DNA of 64,000 bases, taken from NCBI GenBank assembly GCA_016719575.1, contig JADJYV010000013.1:310001-374000 (forward strand), read 5' to 3'. Positions 51,150-60,232 of the stretch are shown piece after piece. A model generated the notes under the pieces. The model saw nothing but the letters and a program-made list of their open reading frames with translations, was not told the origin of the DNA and ran no database searches. Both the position numbers and the translations under genes were made by a program. The DNA is from Pseudobdellovibrionaceae bacterium. GTDB taxonomy: Bacteria > Bdellovibrionota > Bdellovibrionia > Bdellovibrionales > Bdellovibrionaceae. Position 1 is the stretch's first letter. Every line of letters begins with the position of its first letter.

Positions 51150-52340
51150 ATGTCTAAAGAGAAGTTTAACCGCTCGAAGCCGCACGTAAACATTGGCACT
51201 ATCGGTCACGTCGACCATGGTAAAACAACATTGACTGCTGCGATCACCACAACTCTGGCTGCTTCTGGTAAAGCACAAGCGATGTCTTACGATCAAATCG
51301 ATAAGTCTCCTGAAGAAAAAGAGCGTGGTATTACTATTTCTACGACTCACGTAGAATACGAAACAGATGCTCGTCACTATGCACACGTTGACTGCCCAGG
51401 GCATGCTGACTACGTAAAAAACATGATCACAGGTGCTGCTCAGATGGACGGCGCGATCTTAGTTGTTTCGGCAGCTGATGGTCCTATGCCTCAAACTCGT
51501 GAGCATATCCTTTTGGCTCGCCAGGTGGGTGTTCCTGCTCTTGTGGTGTTCATGAATAAAGTGGACATGGTTGATGATAAAGAACTTCTTGAGCTAGTTG
51601 AGCTTGAGGTTCGTGAGTTGCTATCTAAATATGAATTCCCTGGTGATGATATCCCAATAGTTCCAGGTTCTGCATTGAAGGCTTTGGAGGGTGATACTTC
51701 TGAAATCGGACGCCCTGCGATCATGAAGTTGATGGAAGCTTGCGATAAGTACATTCCAACTCCTCAACGTGCTGTTGATAAAACCTTCTTGATGCCAATC
51801 GAGGACGTGTTCTCAATCTCTGGCCGTGGTACAGTTGTTACTGGTCGTGTTGAGCGTGGAATCGTTAAGGTCGGTGAAGAGGTTGAAATTGTTGGTATCC
51901 GTCCAACTCAAAAAACAACTGTCACTGGGATCGAGATGTTCCGTAAGCTTCTTGATGAAGGTCAGGCTGGGGACAACTGTGGTGTTCTTCTGCGTGGAAC
52001 TAAAAAAGAAGATGTGGAGCGTGGTCAGGTTCTTGCTAAGCCAGGGACTATTAAGCCACACAAAAAATTCAAAGCTGAAGCGTACATTCTTACTAAGGAA
52101 GAAGGCGGACGTCATACTCCATTCTTCAATGGCTATCGCCCTCAGTTCTACTTTAGAACAACAGACGTTACTGGCGTTTGTACTTTGAAGGCTGGAACTG
52201 AAATGGTTATGCCTGGTGACCGCGTTGAGATCTCTGTAGAGCTGATCGCTCCGATTGCAATGGAGAAAGAACTCCGTTTTGCGATTCGTGAGGGCGGCCG
52301 TACAGTTGGTGCCGGCGTTGTTATTGAAATTCTTGAATAA
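51150..52340 (+). CDS. tuf: Elongation factor Tu
   Basis: GTPase that delivers aminoacyl-tRNA to the ribosome. 396 residues with G1 GHVDHGKT, the RGITISTTHVEY switch I, DCPGHADY switch II, NKVDMVDD G4 and a complete domain 2-3 ending GAGVVIEILE. A strong CAGGAGGAAA ribosome-binding site precedes the ATG. It is co-transcribed with four tRNAs upstream and probably the tRNA-Trp-secE-nusG block downstream. No second tuf copy is in the window. Confidence 0.98.
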   Translation: MSKEKFNRSKPHVNIGTIGHVDHGKTTLTAAITTTLAASGKAQAMSYDQIDKSPEEKERGITISTTHVEYETDARHYAHVDCPGHADYVKNMITGAAQMDGAILVVSAADGPMPQTREHILLARQVGVPALVVFMNKVDMVDDKELLELVELEVRELLSKYEFPGDDIPIVPGSALKALEGDTSEIGRPAIMKLMEACDKYIPTPQRAVDKTFLMPIEDVFSISGRGTVVTGRVERGIVKVGEEVEIVGIRPTQKTTVTGIEMFRKLLDEGQAGDNCGVLLRGTKKEDVERGQVLAKPGTIKPHKKFKAEAYILTKEEGGRHTPFFNGYRPQFYFRTTDVTGVCTLKAGTEMVMPGDRVEISVELIAPIAMEKELRFAIREGGRTVGAGVVIEILE

Positions 52341-52373
52341 TCGCGTCTGCAACTAAAAGAAGATTGACAGCCA

Positions 52374-52399
52374 GGGGACGTCTCGAAGAGATTGTCCCC
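52374..52399 (+). terminator. Hairpin between tuf and tRNA-Trp
   Basis: GGGGAC-GTCTC-GAA-GAGAT-T-GTCCCC forms a long stable stem, but the next bases (TTCGGCATTTGTTGG) lack a strong T run. It may be a partial terminator or an RNA-processing site ahead of tRNA-Trp. Confidence 0.5.
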
Positions 52400-52433
52400 T
52401 TCGGCATTTGTTGGGCTTAAAGGAATATAGTGC

Positions 52434-52509
52434 AGGGGTGTAGCTCCAGCGGTAGAGCGAACGACTCCAAATCGTTAGGTCGTGGGTTCGAATCCCTCCG
52501 CCCCTGCCA
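52434..52509 (+). tRNA. tRNA-Trp (anticodon CCA)
   Basis: Acceptor AGGGGTG pairs with CGCCCCT, anticodon loop CTCCAAA in the stem ACGA/TCGT, T-loop GGTTCGAATCC and an encoded CCA. It lies 22 bases before secE. Confidence 0.95.
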
Positions 52510-52531
52510 GTTTAAGAGAGAGCGAGTGAGT

Positions 52532-52909
52532 ATGGAAAAAACAAACTCTAAAATTATCACACTAAGTTTTGCAATTGGTGCGTTTTTGGCAGGGCTTGTG
52601 GTTAGTTTACTAATTAAAGCTTTTGCTGGAGCTTTTGCTTTTGTTGCCAAAGCGGCTGACGTGGATCTCGTTCGTCACGGATTACCGCTAGTCGTTGGAT
52701 TTGGTTTGTTTCTTTTTTGCCAGTTTAATCCAAAGGTTGTTGTTTGGGCGAATGAAGTTGTTTCTGAGGTAAAAAAGGTCGTATGGCCATCTCGCAAGGA
52801 TACAACGGCAATGACAATTGTCGTTTGTGTAATGGTTTTGATATCAAGCCTAATCATCAGTTCGTTCGATTTGCTTTCTGGTTATGTTGTTAACTCTCTT
52901 ATGAGATAG
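52532..52909 (+). CDS. secE: Preprotein translocase subunit SecE
   Basis: Essential part of the SecYEG channel in the inner membrane. 125 residues with three hydrophobic segments (about 8-40, 52-70, 92-118), like the longer E. coli form; the conserved cytoplasmic amphipathic helix EVVSEVKKVVWPSRKDT precedes the last segment. ATG 52532 is chosen because earlier in-frame starts lie in the tRNA. It is nine bases before nusG. Confidence 0.93.
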   Translation: MEKTNSKIITLSFAIGAFLAGLVVSLLIKAFAGAFAFVAKAADVDLVRHGLPLVVGFGLFLFCQFNPKVVVWANEVVSEVKKVVWPSRKDTTAMTIVVCVMVLISSLIISSFDLLSGYVVNSLMR

Positions 52910-52918
52910 GAAGTGGCC

Positions 52919-53452
52919 ATGGAAAAGAAATGGTACATTGTAAATACACAAACGGGTTGTGAAGGTACGGCAAAGACTGCCATTGAGGACAGGATTCGCT
53001 CTGCCAAAATGGAAGAGTTTTTTGGTCAGATTCTGATACCCTCTGAAAATGTTGTGGAGCTTGTAAAGGGTCAAAAGCAGACAAAATCCCGCAAATTCTT
53101 TCCCGGTTACATGTTTGTTCAAATGTTTCTTAATGACGAGACGTGGCACCTTGTAAAACATTCATCAAAGGTGACAGGCTTTGTTGGGGGTGCTAAGACA
53201 CGTCCACCTGAGGTTCCTGAGGTGGAAGTTTTGCGTGTAACACAGCAAATGGCTGGGGTGGCCGAAAAGCCAAGACCAAAGGTGCGGTTCTCTGTTGGTG
53301 AAAGTGTGACTGTCGTGGATGGTCCGTTCTCAAACTTCAGTGGGACCGTCGAGGAAATTAATGAGGACAAAGCAAAGGTAAAAGTCCTTGTTAGTATTTT
53401 TGGAAGGCCAACTCCAGTTGAGTTGGACTTTATTCAGGTAGAGAAGCATTAA
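52919..53452 (+). CDS. nusG: Transcription termination/antitermination protein NusG
   Basis: Binds RNA polymerase and links it to Rho or the ribosome. 177 residues: NGN domain (about 1-115, KKWYIVNTQTGCEG, FPGYMFVQMFL, HLVKHSSKVTGFVGG) and a KOW domain (about 125-177, VTVVDGPFSNFSGTVEEINEDKAKVKVLVSIFGRPTPVELDF). ATG 52919 is preferred to GTG 52913, with GGAAG at good distance. Confidence 0.96.
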   Translation: MEKKWYIVNTQTGCEGTAKTAIEDRIRSAKMEEFFGQILIPSENVVELVKGQKQTKSRKFFPGYMFVQMFLNDETWHLVKHSSKVTGFVGGAKTRPPEVPEVEVLRVTQQMAGVAEKPRPKVRFSVGESVTVVDGPFSNFSGTVEEINEDKAKVKVLVSIFGRPTPVELDFIQVEKH

Positions 53453-53509
53453 TTTATTTTTTACTCTCGAAAGAGAGATTTATTAACAACCCTATTGCAG
53501 GAGTGGGTC

Positions 53510-53935
53510 ATGGCAAAAAAAGTTACAGGAATGATCAAACTGCAGATACCGGCAGGGAAAGCTAATCCAGCTCCTCCCGTTGGACCGGCGCTCGGACAGC
53601 ATGGGGTAAACATCATGGAATTCTGTAAGCAGTTCAATGCTCGTACGCAGGCATTGGGTGATAGCATTATACCTATCATCATCACTGTTTATCAGGATCG
53701 ATCGTTTACTTTCATCACCAAAACGCCTCCAGTGTCGTCTCTGCTTAAAAAGGCTTTGAAGCTTGAATCAGGTTCAAAAATGCCTCAGAAAGACAAAGTA
53801 GGAAAAGTGAAACTCGACCAAGTGAAACAAATAGCAACCACAAAGTTGCCAGATTTGAATTGCTTAAAAGTTGAATCAGCGATGTCACAAGTTATCGGCA
53901 CAGCAAAAAGCATGGGCCTAGAGCTTGCGGACTAA
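53510..53935 (+). CDS. rplK: 50S ribosomal protein L11
   Basis: Part of the GTPase-associated centre. 141 residues: MAKKVTGMIKLQIPAGKANPAPPVGPALGQHGVNIMEF is the standard N-terminus and GTAKSMGL the end. ATG 53510 has CAGGAG upstream. A small hairpin CTCTC-GAAA-GAGAG (about 53464-53477) lies in the leader and might be a control site. Confidence 0.97.
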   Translation: MAKKVTGMIKLQIPAGKANPAPPVGPALGQHGVNIMEFCKQFNARTQALGDSIIPIIITVYQDRSFTFITKTPPVSSLLKKALKLESGSKMPQKDKVGKVKLDQVKQIATTKLPDLNCLKVESAMSQVIGTAKSMGLELAD

Positions 53936-53946
53936 GGGGATGAAGT

Positions 53947-54645
53947 ATGGCAGATAAAAGATTTAAAGCAGCTTCTAAAAAAGTTGATTCCACAAAAAAA
54001 TACACAGTTGAAGAAGCCTTCAAGATTGTTGTTGAGACTGCTACGGCAAAGTTCGACGAGTCTGTTGATGTCGCTCTTCGTTTGGGTATTGATCCAAAGC
54101 AATCTGATCAGCAGGTTCGTGGAGCGATTGCGCTTCCACACGGTCTTGGTAAAAATGTTAAGGTTGTTGTTTTCGCTAAAGGCCCGAAAGAGGCTGAAGC
54201 AAAAGCTGCTGGCGCTGATTTTGTTGGTGCAGATGACCTTGTGGCAAAAATTCAAGGTGGTTGGTTGGATTTCGACAAGTGTATTGCAACGCCGGACATG
54301 ATGGCGACAGTTTCTAAAGTCGCTAAAATCCTTGGGCCTCGTGGTCTCATGCCAAACCCAAAGGTAGGCACTGTTACTATGAATGTTGGTGACGCAGTAA
54401 CCGCAGAGAAAAAAGGGAAATTGGATTTTCGAGTTGATAAGGCGGGCATTGTCCACGCTGGTATTGGCAAGAAGTCTATGGGCGATACTAAACTTCGCGA
54501 AAATTTCCTAACCTTGCTAGGGGCGATTGTGAAAGCGAAACCATCTTCTTCAAAAGGTATCTATCTGAGGACTATTTCAGTTGCTTCAACTATGGGGCCT
54601 GGAATCAAGATGGATCCAAACCAAGCAGCTGGTGTAGTAAGTTAA
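53947..54645 (+). CDS. rplA: 50S ribosomal protein L1
   Basis: Builds the L1 stalk that guides E-site tRNA and usually represses its own rplKA mRNA. 232 residues, with DESVDVALRLGIDPKQSDQQVRGAIALPHG and the signature IVHAGIGKKSMGDTKLREN near the end. It is 11 bases after rplK. Confidence 0.97.
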   Translation: MADKRFKAASKKVDSTKKYTVEEAFKIVVETATAKFDESVDVALRLGIDPKQSDQQVRGAIALPHGLGKNVKVVVFAKGPKEAEAKAAGADFVGADDLVAKIQGGWLDFDKCIATPDMMATVSKVAKILGPRGLMPNPKVGTVTMNVGDAVTAEKKGKLDFRVDKAGIVHAGIGKKSMGDTKLRENFLTLLGAIVKAKPSSSKGIYLRTISVASTMGPGIKMDPNQAAGVVS

Positions 54646-54663
54646 CTATAAATAAACTAACGC

Positions 54664-54735
54664 GATCAGAGACAGTAGGTCGTCGAAAGACTTTAATTCT
54701 CATTGAGAGATCCTACCGAGATAAGGCAAAAGAGT
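54664..54735 (+). promoter_or_regulatory. Ribosomal protein L10 leader (autoregulatory mRNA element)
   Basis: The rplA-rplJ gap holds ACAGTAGG ... TCCTACCGAGATAA, in which GTAGG (54675-54679) pairs with CCTAC (54712-54716). This is the conserved stem and bulge bound by the L10-L12 complex in many bacteria to repress rplJL. Position and sequence both fit the L10 leader family; I could not run a covariance model. Confidence 0.65.
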
Positions 54736-54804
54736 TTACTTTCTATTTAAGTGTAACCTCCGAAACCGACCTGATTCGCACAAATCTAATGAAAGGAGGC
54801 CCTG

Positions 54805-55326
54805 ATGCTCATCACTCGTGCTGATAAAGAGCAAGAAGTTAAGAACTTGACTGACAAAATTGCTAAGTCAAAAGGTGCCTTCGTCGTGGATTTCAAAGGT
54901 ATGAAGGTGGAGCAAGTTACAAATCTCCGCAAAAAACTTCATACTTCTGAGTCTGAGATGAAGGTAGTTCGCAATACTCTTGCAAAGAGAGCGCTGAAAG
55001 ATCATCCGGCGGTAGATAAAGCATTAGCAACGTCGCTCAAGGGAACCAACGCGCTTGTGTTCTCTTATGGCGAAGTAAATGCTACTGCAAAAGTTTTGGC
55101 AGATTTCGCGAAAGACGTCGAAGTTTTGCAAATCAAAACTGGTATTATGGATGGCGAGGCTATGGATTCTGCTAAGATTAATTTCTTGGCAACACTTCCT
55201 GGCAAAGATCAGTTGCGTGCACAGTTCCTTGGCGTACTTAATGCTCCCGGCTCTAAGCTTGCTCGTTGCATTAATGAATATGTTAAGAAATTGGGCGGCG
55301 AAGACGCCGCAGCCCCACAGGCTTAG
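54805..55326 (+). CDS. rplJ: 50S ribosomal protein L10
   Basis: Anchors the L7/L12 dimers to the ribosome. 173 residues, with ADKEQEVKNLTDKIAKSKGAFVVDFKGM at the start, LRKKLHTSESEMKVVRNTLAKRAL in the RNA-binding part and an Ala/Gln-rich end. A perfect AAAGGAGG precedes the ATG. Confidence 0.97.
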   Translation: MLITRADKEQEVKNLTDKIAKSKGAFVVDFKGMKVEQVTNLRKKLHTSESEMKVVRNTLAKRALKDHPAVDKALATSLKGTNALVFSYGEVNATAKVLADFAKDVEVLQIKTGIMDGEAMDSAKINFLATLPGKDQLRAQFLGVLNAPGSKLARCINEYVKKLGGEDAAAPQA

Positions 55327-55376
55327 ATTGTGGAATTTGTTTTAATTTAGTTTTTTAAAAATTTTTTGGAGGATTT

Positions 55377-55748
55377 ATGTCTTTGACGAACGAACAATTG
55401 ATGGACGCATTGTCTAGCAAAACAGTTCTTGAACTTGCTGAGCTTGTAAAAATGTTAGAAGAAAAATGGGGCGTTTCTGCTGCTGCTGCAGTTGTTGCTG
55501 GCGGCGGTGGAGCTGCTGCTGCTGCAGTTGAAGAAAAAACTGCTTTTGATGTCATTCTTGTTGATGCAGGTGCTAACAAAATCAATGTAATTAAAGAAGT
55601 GCGTGCTTTAACTGGTCTTGGCTTAGCAGAGGCGAAGGCCCTTGTTGAAGCTGGTGGCAAAGCAGTTAAAGAGGGTGCTACTAAGGAAGACGCTGAAAAA
55701 ATCAAGAAGTCTCTTGAGGCAGCGGGCGCTAAAGTTCAGGTTAAGTAA
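55377..55748 (+). CDS. rplL: 50S ribosomal protein L7/L12
   Basis: Stalk protein that recruits translation GTPases. 123 residues: N-terminal dimerisation domain, an Ala/Gly-rich hinge (about 38-58) and the C-terminal factor-binding domain (EEKTAFDVILVDAGANKINVIKEVRALTGLGLAEAKALVE). TTTGGAGGATTT precedes the ATG. Confidence 0.98.
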   Translation: MSLTNEQLMDALSSKTVLELAELVKMLEEKWGVSAAAAVVAGGGGAAAAAVEEKTAFDVILVDAGANKINVIKEVRALTGLGLAEAKALVEAGGKAVKEGATKEDAEKIKKSLEAAGAKVQVK

Positions 55749-55763
55749 TAATTTTGTACTTTG

Positions 55764-55811
55764 TGGCCTCTTTACGCATAAGTGCAAAAAAGAGGCCATT
55801 TTGTATTTTTA
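55764..55811 (+). terminator. Terminator or attenuator between rplL and rpoB
   Basis: TGGCCTCTTT and AAAGAGGCCA form a ten-base-pair stem followed by TTTTGTATTTTT. As in E. coli it probably lowers rpoBC transcription relative to rplJL. Confidence 0.85.
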
Positions 55812-55824
55812 TTGAAATGTAAAA

Positions 55825-55853
55825 TTGACCCTTGCCTTCAAGGGTACTATATT
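55825..55853 (+). promoter_or_regulatory. Candidate sigma-70 promoter of rpoBC
   Basis: TTGACC (55825-55830), exactly 17 bases, TATATT (55848-55853). The spacer contains the inverted repeat CCCTTG-CCTT-CAAGGG. A leader of roughly 120 bases follows to the rpoB start. Confidence 0.6.
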
Positions 55854-55978
55854 TGGTCGGCTATACTTTACGCCGAATTAACTGATTATTCAGTTTGTAT
55901 GAATTTTTAGTTCTGAATTTAACACAAAAGTAATTGTGGAATTTGGACTAGGACGGTTTGATCTTTATGGGAGATTCA

Positions 55979-58900
55979 ATGGATAAAACTCCAGTCACGG
56001 CCTCTAATCTGCGTATCAGAAAGTCTTTCGCACAAAATAAACAAGTTATCGACATACCCAATCTGATTGAGTTGCAGAAAAGCTCGTATGAAGCTTTCCT
56101 GCAAAAGGATACAGATCCAGATCGTCGCGGTGAAGATGGACTTAACGGCGTATTCAAATCCGTTTTTCCGATAAGCGATTTTAACAACACCGCTAGTCTT
56201 GAGTTTGTAAGCTACACGCTCGAGCCTGCTAAGTATGACGTTGATGAATGTCGCCAGCGCGGAATGACTTTCGCTGCCCCTATAAAAGTGACTCTACGTC
56301 TGATTGTTTTTGATGTTGATGAGGAGACTGAAGCTCGAAGTATCAGAGACGTAAAAGAGCAAGAGGTTTACCTCGGTGAAATTCCGCTCATGACGGCAAA
56401 TGGATCGTTTATAATTAATGGAACTGAGCGCGTTGTTGTTTCTCAGTTGCACCGCTCTCCGGGCGTGTTTTTTGATCACGATGGTGGTAAAAACAACGCA
56501 TCCGGAAAGTTAATTTATTCAGCCCGAGTGATTCCTTATCGTGGATCTTGGTTAGATGCTGAATTTGATCAAAAAGATTTGATTCATGTTCGAATCGACA
56601 GAAGAAGAAAATTTCCGGTTACAATTCTTCTGAAAGCTCTTGGTTACAATACTGAGAAGCTTCTTGAGTATTTCTATGACCTTGATGAAGTCGTTGTTAA
56701 GGAAGGAAAGCTCTACAGAAAGCTTGATATTGAAAGAATGTCCGGCCAGCGGGCTATTGCAGACATTGTTGATCCTAAGTCAGGTGAGGTTTTGGTTAAA
56801 TCCGGTCGTCGCATTACCCGCGCGATCGTCAAAAAAATTAAAGATATTAACTTAACTGAGTTGGAAGTGAATCCTGAAGATCTTGATAGTAAGGTCTTGG
56901 CTAAGCCGTTAATTGACGAGTCTACGGGTGAAATCATCGCAGATGCGAATGCTGAGCTTAGCGTGAGCCTGATCAAAAAAGCGATCGCTCTTGGTATTGA
57001 TCGCTTTTACATGATTTTCTTCGATGGCCTTAGCGTTGGTCCTTATCTCAGAAATACTATGCTAGTGGATAAGGTAAATAACAAAGATGAGTCTTTGATT
57101 GAAATCTACAAGCGTCTTCGTCCTGGCGAGCCGCCAACGTTAGAGGCAGCGACGGCTTTCTTCCATCGCTTGTTTTTTGATCCTGAAACATATGATTTGT
57201 CTGAAGTCGGTCGTATTAAGATTAATCACAGGTTTGCTATTCCGATGGAGGAGTGTCCTCCAGAGTTCAGAACTCTTACTCATAAAGATATTTTATCAAC
57301 TATCAAAACTTTGATTGATCTAAAAAATGGCCGGGGTGTTATCGATGACATTGACCACTTAGGTAATCGTCGAGTTCGATCAGTTGGTGAGTTGTTAGAG
57401 AATCAGTATCGTATTGGTCTTGTGCGTATGGAGAGGGCTATTCGCGAACGTATGTCTCTTCAAGATGTTGAGACCATGATGCCGCATGATTTAGTAAATG
57501 CGAAGCCTGTCAATGCGGTCGTTAAGGAGTTCTTTGGATCATCACAGTTGTCCCAATTTATGGATCAAACCAACCCACTTTCGGAAATTACCCATAAACG
57601 ACGATTGTCGGCGTTAGGGCCTGGCGGTTTAACTCGTGATCGTGCCGGCTTCGAAGTGCGTGACGTACATCCCACGCATTATGGACGAATTTGTCCGATT
57701 GAAACGCCAGAGGGACCAAATATCGGTTTGATCTCCTCATTGGCAACATATGCTCGAATTAACAATTACGGTTTTATTGAGACGCCATATCGTAAAGTTG
57801 ATGGTGGCAATATTTCTGCCGATATCACTTATATGTCAGCTCTGGAAGAAGCTGGTCACTATATTGCTCAAGCTCCTCGAGATGAAAAAGGTCACAGGCA
57901 AATCCAAACATCCTCAACGACAACACGTCGTGATGGTGAGTATGAGATTACTGATAAGGATAAAGTAACTTTGATGGACGTGTCTCCGTCGCAGTTGGTT
58001 TCTATCGCGGCATCATTGATTCCATTTCTTGAACATGACGATGCGAATCGCGCTTTGATGGGCTCGAACATGCAACGACAGGCAGTCCCATTGCTTCGCT
58101 CTCGAGCTCCGTTAGTTGGAACTGGGGTGGAGCGTCTTGTTGCTCGCGACTCCGGAACTTCGGTTGTTGCATTGAACGATGGTATTGTTGAAGACGTGGA
58201 TGCATCTCGTATTGTGGTTCGCCGCTTTGCAAAAGGTGGTGAGCTTGGTGCAAATGTCGACATTTACAATCTAACTAAATATCAACGAACAAACACCAAC
58301 ACTTGCTTTAATCAAAAGCCTATTGTTAAGGTTGGTGATCGAGTTTCAAAGGCCGATATTATTGCCGATGGTCCTGCGACTGAGCTTGGAGAATTGGCTC
58401 TCGGCCAGAATATCTTGGTCGCCTTCACTCCTTGGATGGGTTACAATTTCGAGGACTCGATACTAATTTCTGAGCGTCTTTTGAAGGAAGATGTCTACAC
58501 ATCAATTCATATCGAAGAGTTTGAGTGTATTGCGCGCGATACAAAGCTTGGAAAAGAAGAAATTTCTCGGGATATTGCAAACGTTGGCGAAGAAGCTCTG
58601 AAAGATTTGGATGCCTCCGGGATCATTCGGATTGGAGCTGAAGTCCGCCCAGGATACATCCTCGTTGGAAAAGTAACTCCAAAAGGTGAGACTCAACTTT
58701 CGCCAGAAGAAAAGCTTTTACGAGCAATCTTTGGTGAAAAGGCTGGGGATGTTCGCGATACTTCACTTCGTGCTCCGTCAGGTGTTTACGGCACAGTTAT
58801 CGATGCCCAAGTGTACTCTAGAGAGGGTGCTGATAGGGACGAGCGCTTGTCGCTAATCATAGAAGAAAAGAAGCGTAAGCTTGAGAAGGATTTGTCAGTT

Positions 58901-60181
58901 GAGCAAAACGTAATTAGAAATAATGCTATTTCTAAACTTCGCGATATTTTGGTCGGCAAGGTAACAACTGGTGTTCTGTTAAATGAAGATGGAAGTCAGA
59001 AGTTATTGAATAAAGGCCAAAATTTAACAGAGGCAGATCTTGAAACAATTCCATTTGAGCTTTTAAGTTATATTCCACTTGATCAAGATCTTGAATTCCA
59101 AGTGAATAAGATCATCGATGGAGCCCGTAATCAGTTGGATGCGGTAAGATTGGTATTCAATGAAAAGATTGAACGTCTTCGTAAGGGGGACGAGCTTCCT
59201 CCTGGTGTGATTAAGATGGTCAAAGTTTATGTTGCAATTAAACGTAAACTGCAAGTTGGTGATAAGTTTGCAGGTCGACATGGAAATAAGGGTGTCGTTT
59301 CGAAGGTATTGCCTCTCGAAGACATGCCTTATCTTGCCGACGGAACTCCAGTTGATATGGTGTTAAATCCATTGGGGGTTCCATCTCGTATGAACATAGG
59401 TCAGATTCTGGAAGTTCACTTGGGTTGGGCTGCGCGAAATCTAGGAACTCAATTGTCTGGTTACCTTGAAAACTTTAAAGCCGACGAGGCTCGTAAGGCG
59501 ATGAAGGATGTTTTTGGAGACGCGGAAATTTCCACTAAGATTGATAAGGCTGATGATAGCTCATTAAAGCAAATGCTAGTTAAGATGAAAGATGGTGTGC
59601 ACGTCGGAACTCCAGTATTTGATGGAGCCCGCGAGTCAGATGTTAAAGGACTGTTAACAAAGGCTAATTTGCCAGAGCGAGCACAAGCAATTCTGTTTGA
59701 CGGTCGGTCTGGAGAGCCGTTTACAAATCCAGTGACCGTCGGAATTATGTATATGCTGAAGCTTCATCACTTAGTTGAAGAAAAAATTCACGCTCGCTCA
59801 ATTGGACCTTATTCGCTTGTGTCTCAACAACCTTTGGGCGGAAAAGCTCAATTTGGCGGTCAGCGACTTGGTGAGATGGAAGTTTGGGCGATCGAAGCGT
59901 ACGGTGCTGCTTACTCATTGCAAGAATTCTTAACGGTCAAGTCAGATGACGTGGCGGGAAGAACTCGTATGTATGAGAGCATTGTCAAGGGTGAGAATAT
60001 TTTGGAACCAGGATTGCCGGAGTCCTTCAACGTGTTAGTCAAAGAGCTCCAATCTTTGGCTCTGAATGTTGAACTCATGGAGTCTGACATTTTGAATGAC
60101 CAACCCGAAGACTCCGAGTACCAAGTAGAACAGCATGAGGTGGCAGCTAATCCGACTCCGGATGAGCCAAGCCAACATTAA
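55979..60181 (+). CDS. rpoB: RNA polymerase beta subunit
   Basis: Second-largest core subunit of RNA polymerase. About 1400 residues, full length. The rifampicin region is standard (SSQLSQFMDQTNPLSEITHKRRLSALGPGGL), as are the GNKGVVSK and PLGVPSRMNIGQ segments and the C-terminal QQPLGGKAQFGGQRLGEMEVWA. ATG 55979 is chosen, with GGGAG six bases upstream; ATG 55967 and TTG 55958 are less well placed. The C-terminal tail is acidic. Confidence 0.97.
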   Translation: MDKTPVTASNLRIRKSFAQNKQVIDIPNLIELQKSSYEAFLQKDTDPDRRGEDGLNGVFKSVFPISDFNNTASLEFVSYTLEPAKYDVDECRQRGMTFAAPIKVTLRLIVFDVDEETEARSIRDVKEQEVYLGEIPLMTANGSFIINGTERVVVSQLHRSPGVFFDHDGGKNNASGKLIYSARVIPYRGSWLDAEFDQKDLIHVRIDRRRKFPVTILLKALGYNTEKLLEYFYDLDEVVVKEGKLYRKLDIERMSGQRAIADIVDPKSGEVLVKSGRRITRAIVKKIKDINLTELEVNPEDLDSKVLAKPLIDESTGEIIADANAELSVSLIKKAIALGIDRFYMIFFDGLSVGPYLRNTMLVDKVNNKDESLIEIYKRLRPGEPPTLEAATAFFHRLFFDPETYDLSEVGRIKINHRFAIPMEECPPEFRTLTHKDILSTIKTLIDLKNGRGVIDDIDHLGNRRVRSVGELLENQYRIGLVRMERAIRERMSLQDVETMMPHDLVNAKPVNAVVKEFFGSSQLSQFMDQTNPLSEITHKRRLSALGPGGLTRDRAGFEVRDVHPTHYGRICPIETPEGPNIGLISSLATYARINNYGFIETPYRKVDGGNISADITYMSALEEAGHYIAQAPRDEKGHRQIQTSSTTTRRDGEYEITDKDKVTLMDVSPSQLVSIAASLIPFLEHDDANRALMGSNMQRQAVPLLRSRAPLVGTGVERLVARDSGTSVVALNDGIVEDVDASRIVVRRFAKGGELGANVDIYNLTKYQRTNTNTCFNQKPIVKVGDRVSKADIIADGPATELGELALGQNILVAFTPWMGYNFEDSILISERLLKEDVYTSIHIEEFECIARDTKLGKEEISRDIANVGEEALKDLDASGIIRIGAEVRPGYILVGKVTPKGETQLSPEEKLLRAIFGEKAGDVRDTSLRAPSGVYGTVIDAQVYSREGADRDERLSLIIEEKKRKLEKDLSVEQNVIRNNAISKLRDILVGKVTTGVLLNEDGSQKLLNKGQNLTEADLETIPFELLSYIPLDQDLEFQVNKIIDGARNQLDAVRLVFNEKIERLRKGDELPPGVIKMVKVYVAIKRKLQVGDKFAGRHGNKGVVSKVLPLEDMPYLADGTPVDMVLNPLGVPSRMNIGQILEVHLGWAARNLGTQLSGYLENFKADEARKAMKDVFGDAEISTKIDKADDSSLKQMLVKMKDGVHVGTPVFDGARESDVKGLLTKANLPERAQAILFDGRSGEPFTNPVTVGIMYMLKLHHLVEEKIHARSIGPYSLVSQQPLGGKAQFGGQRLGEMEVWAIEAYGAAYSLQEFLTVKSDDVAGRTRMYESIVKGENILEPGLPESFNVLVKELQSLALNVELMESDILNDQPEDSEYQVEQHEVAANPTPDEPSQH

Positions 60182-60232
60182 TATATGAATAAATTTAAAT
60201 TAACTCACAACAAGAATAAGTAGGGGTGAACC

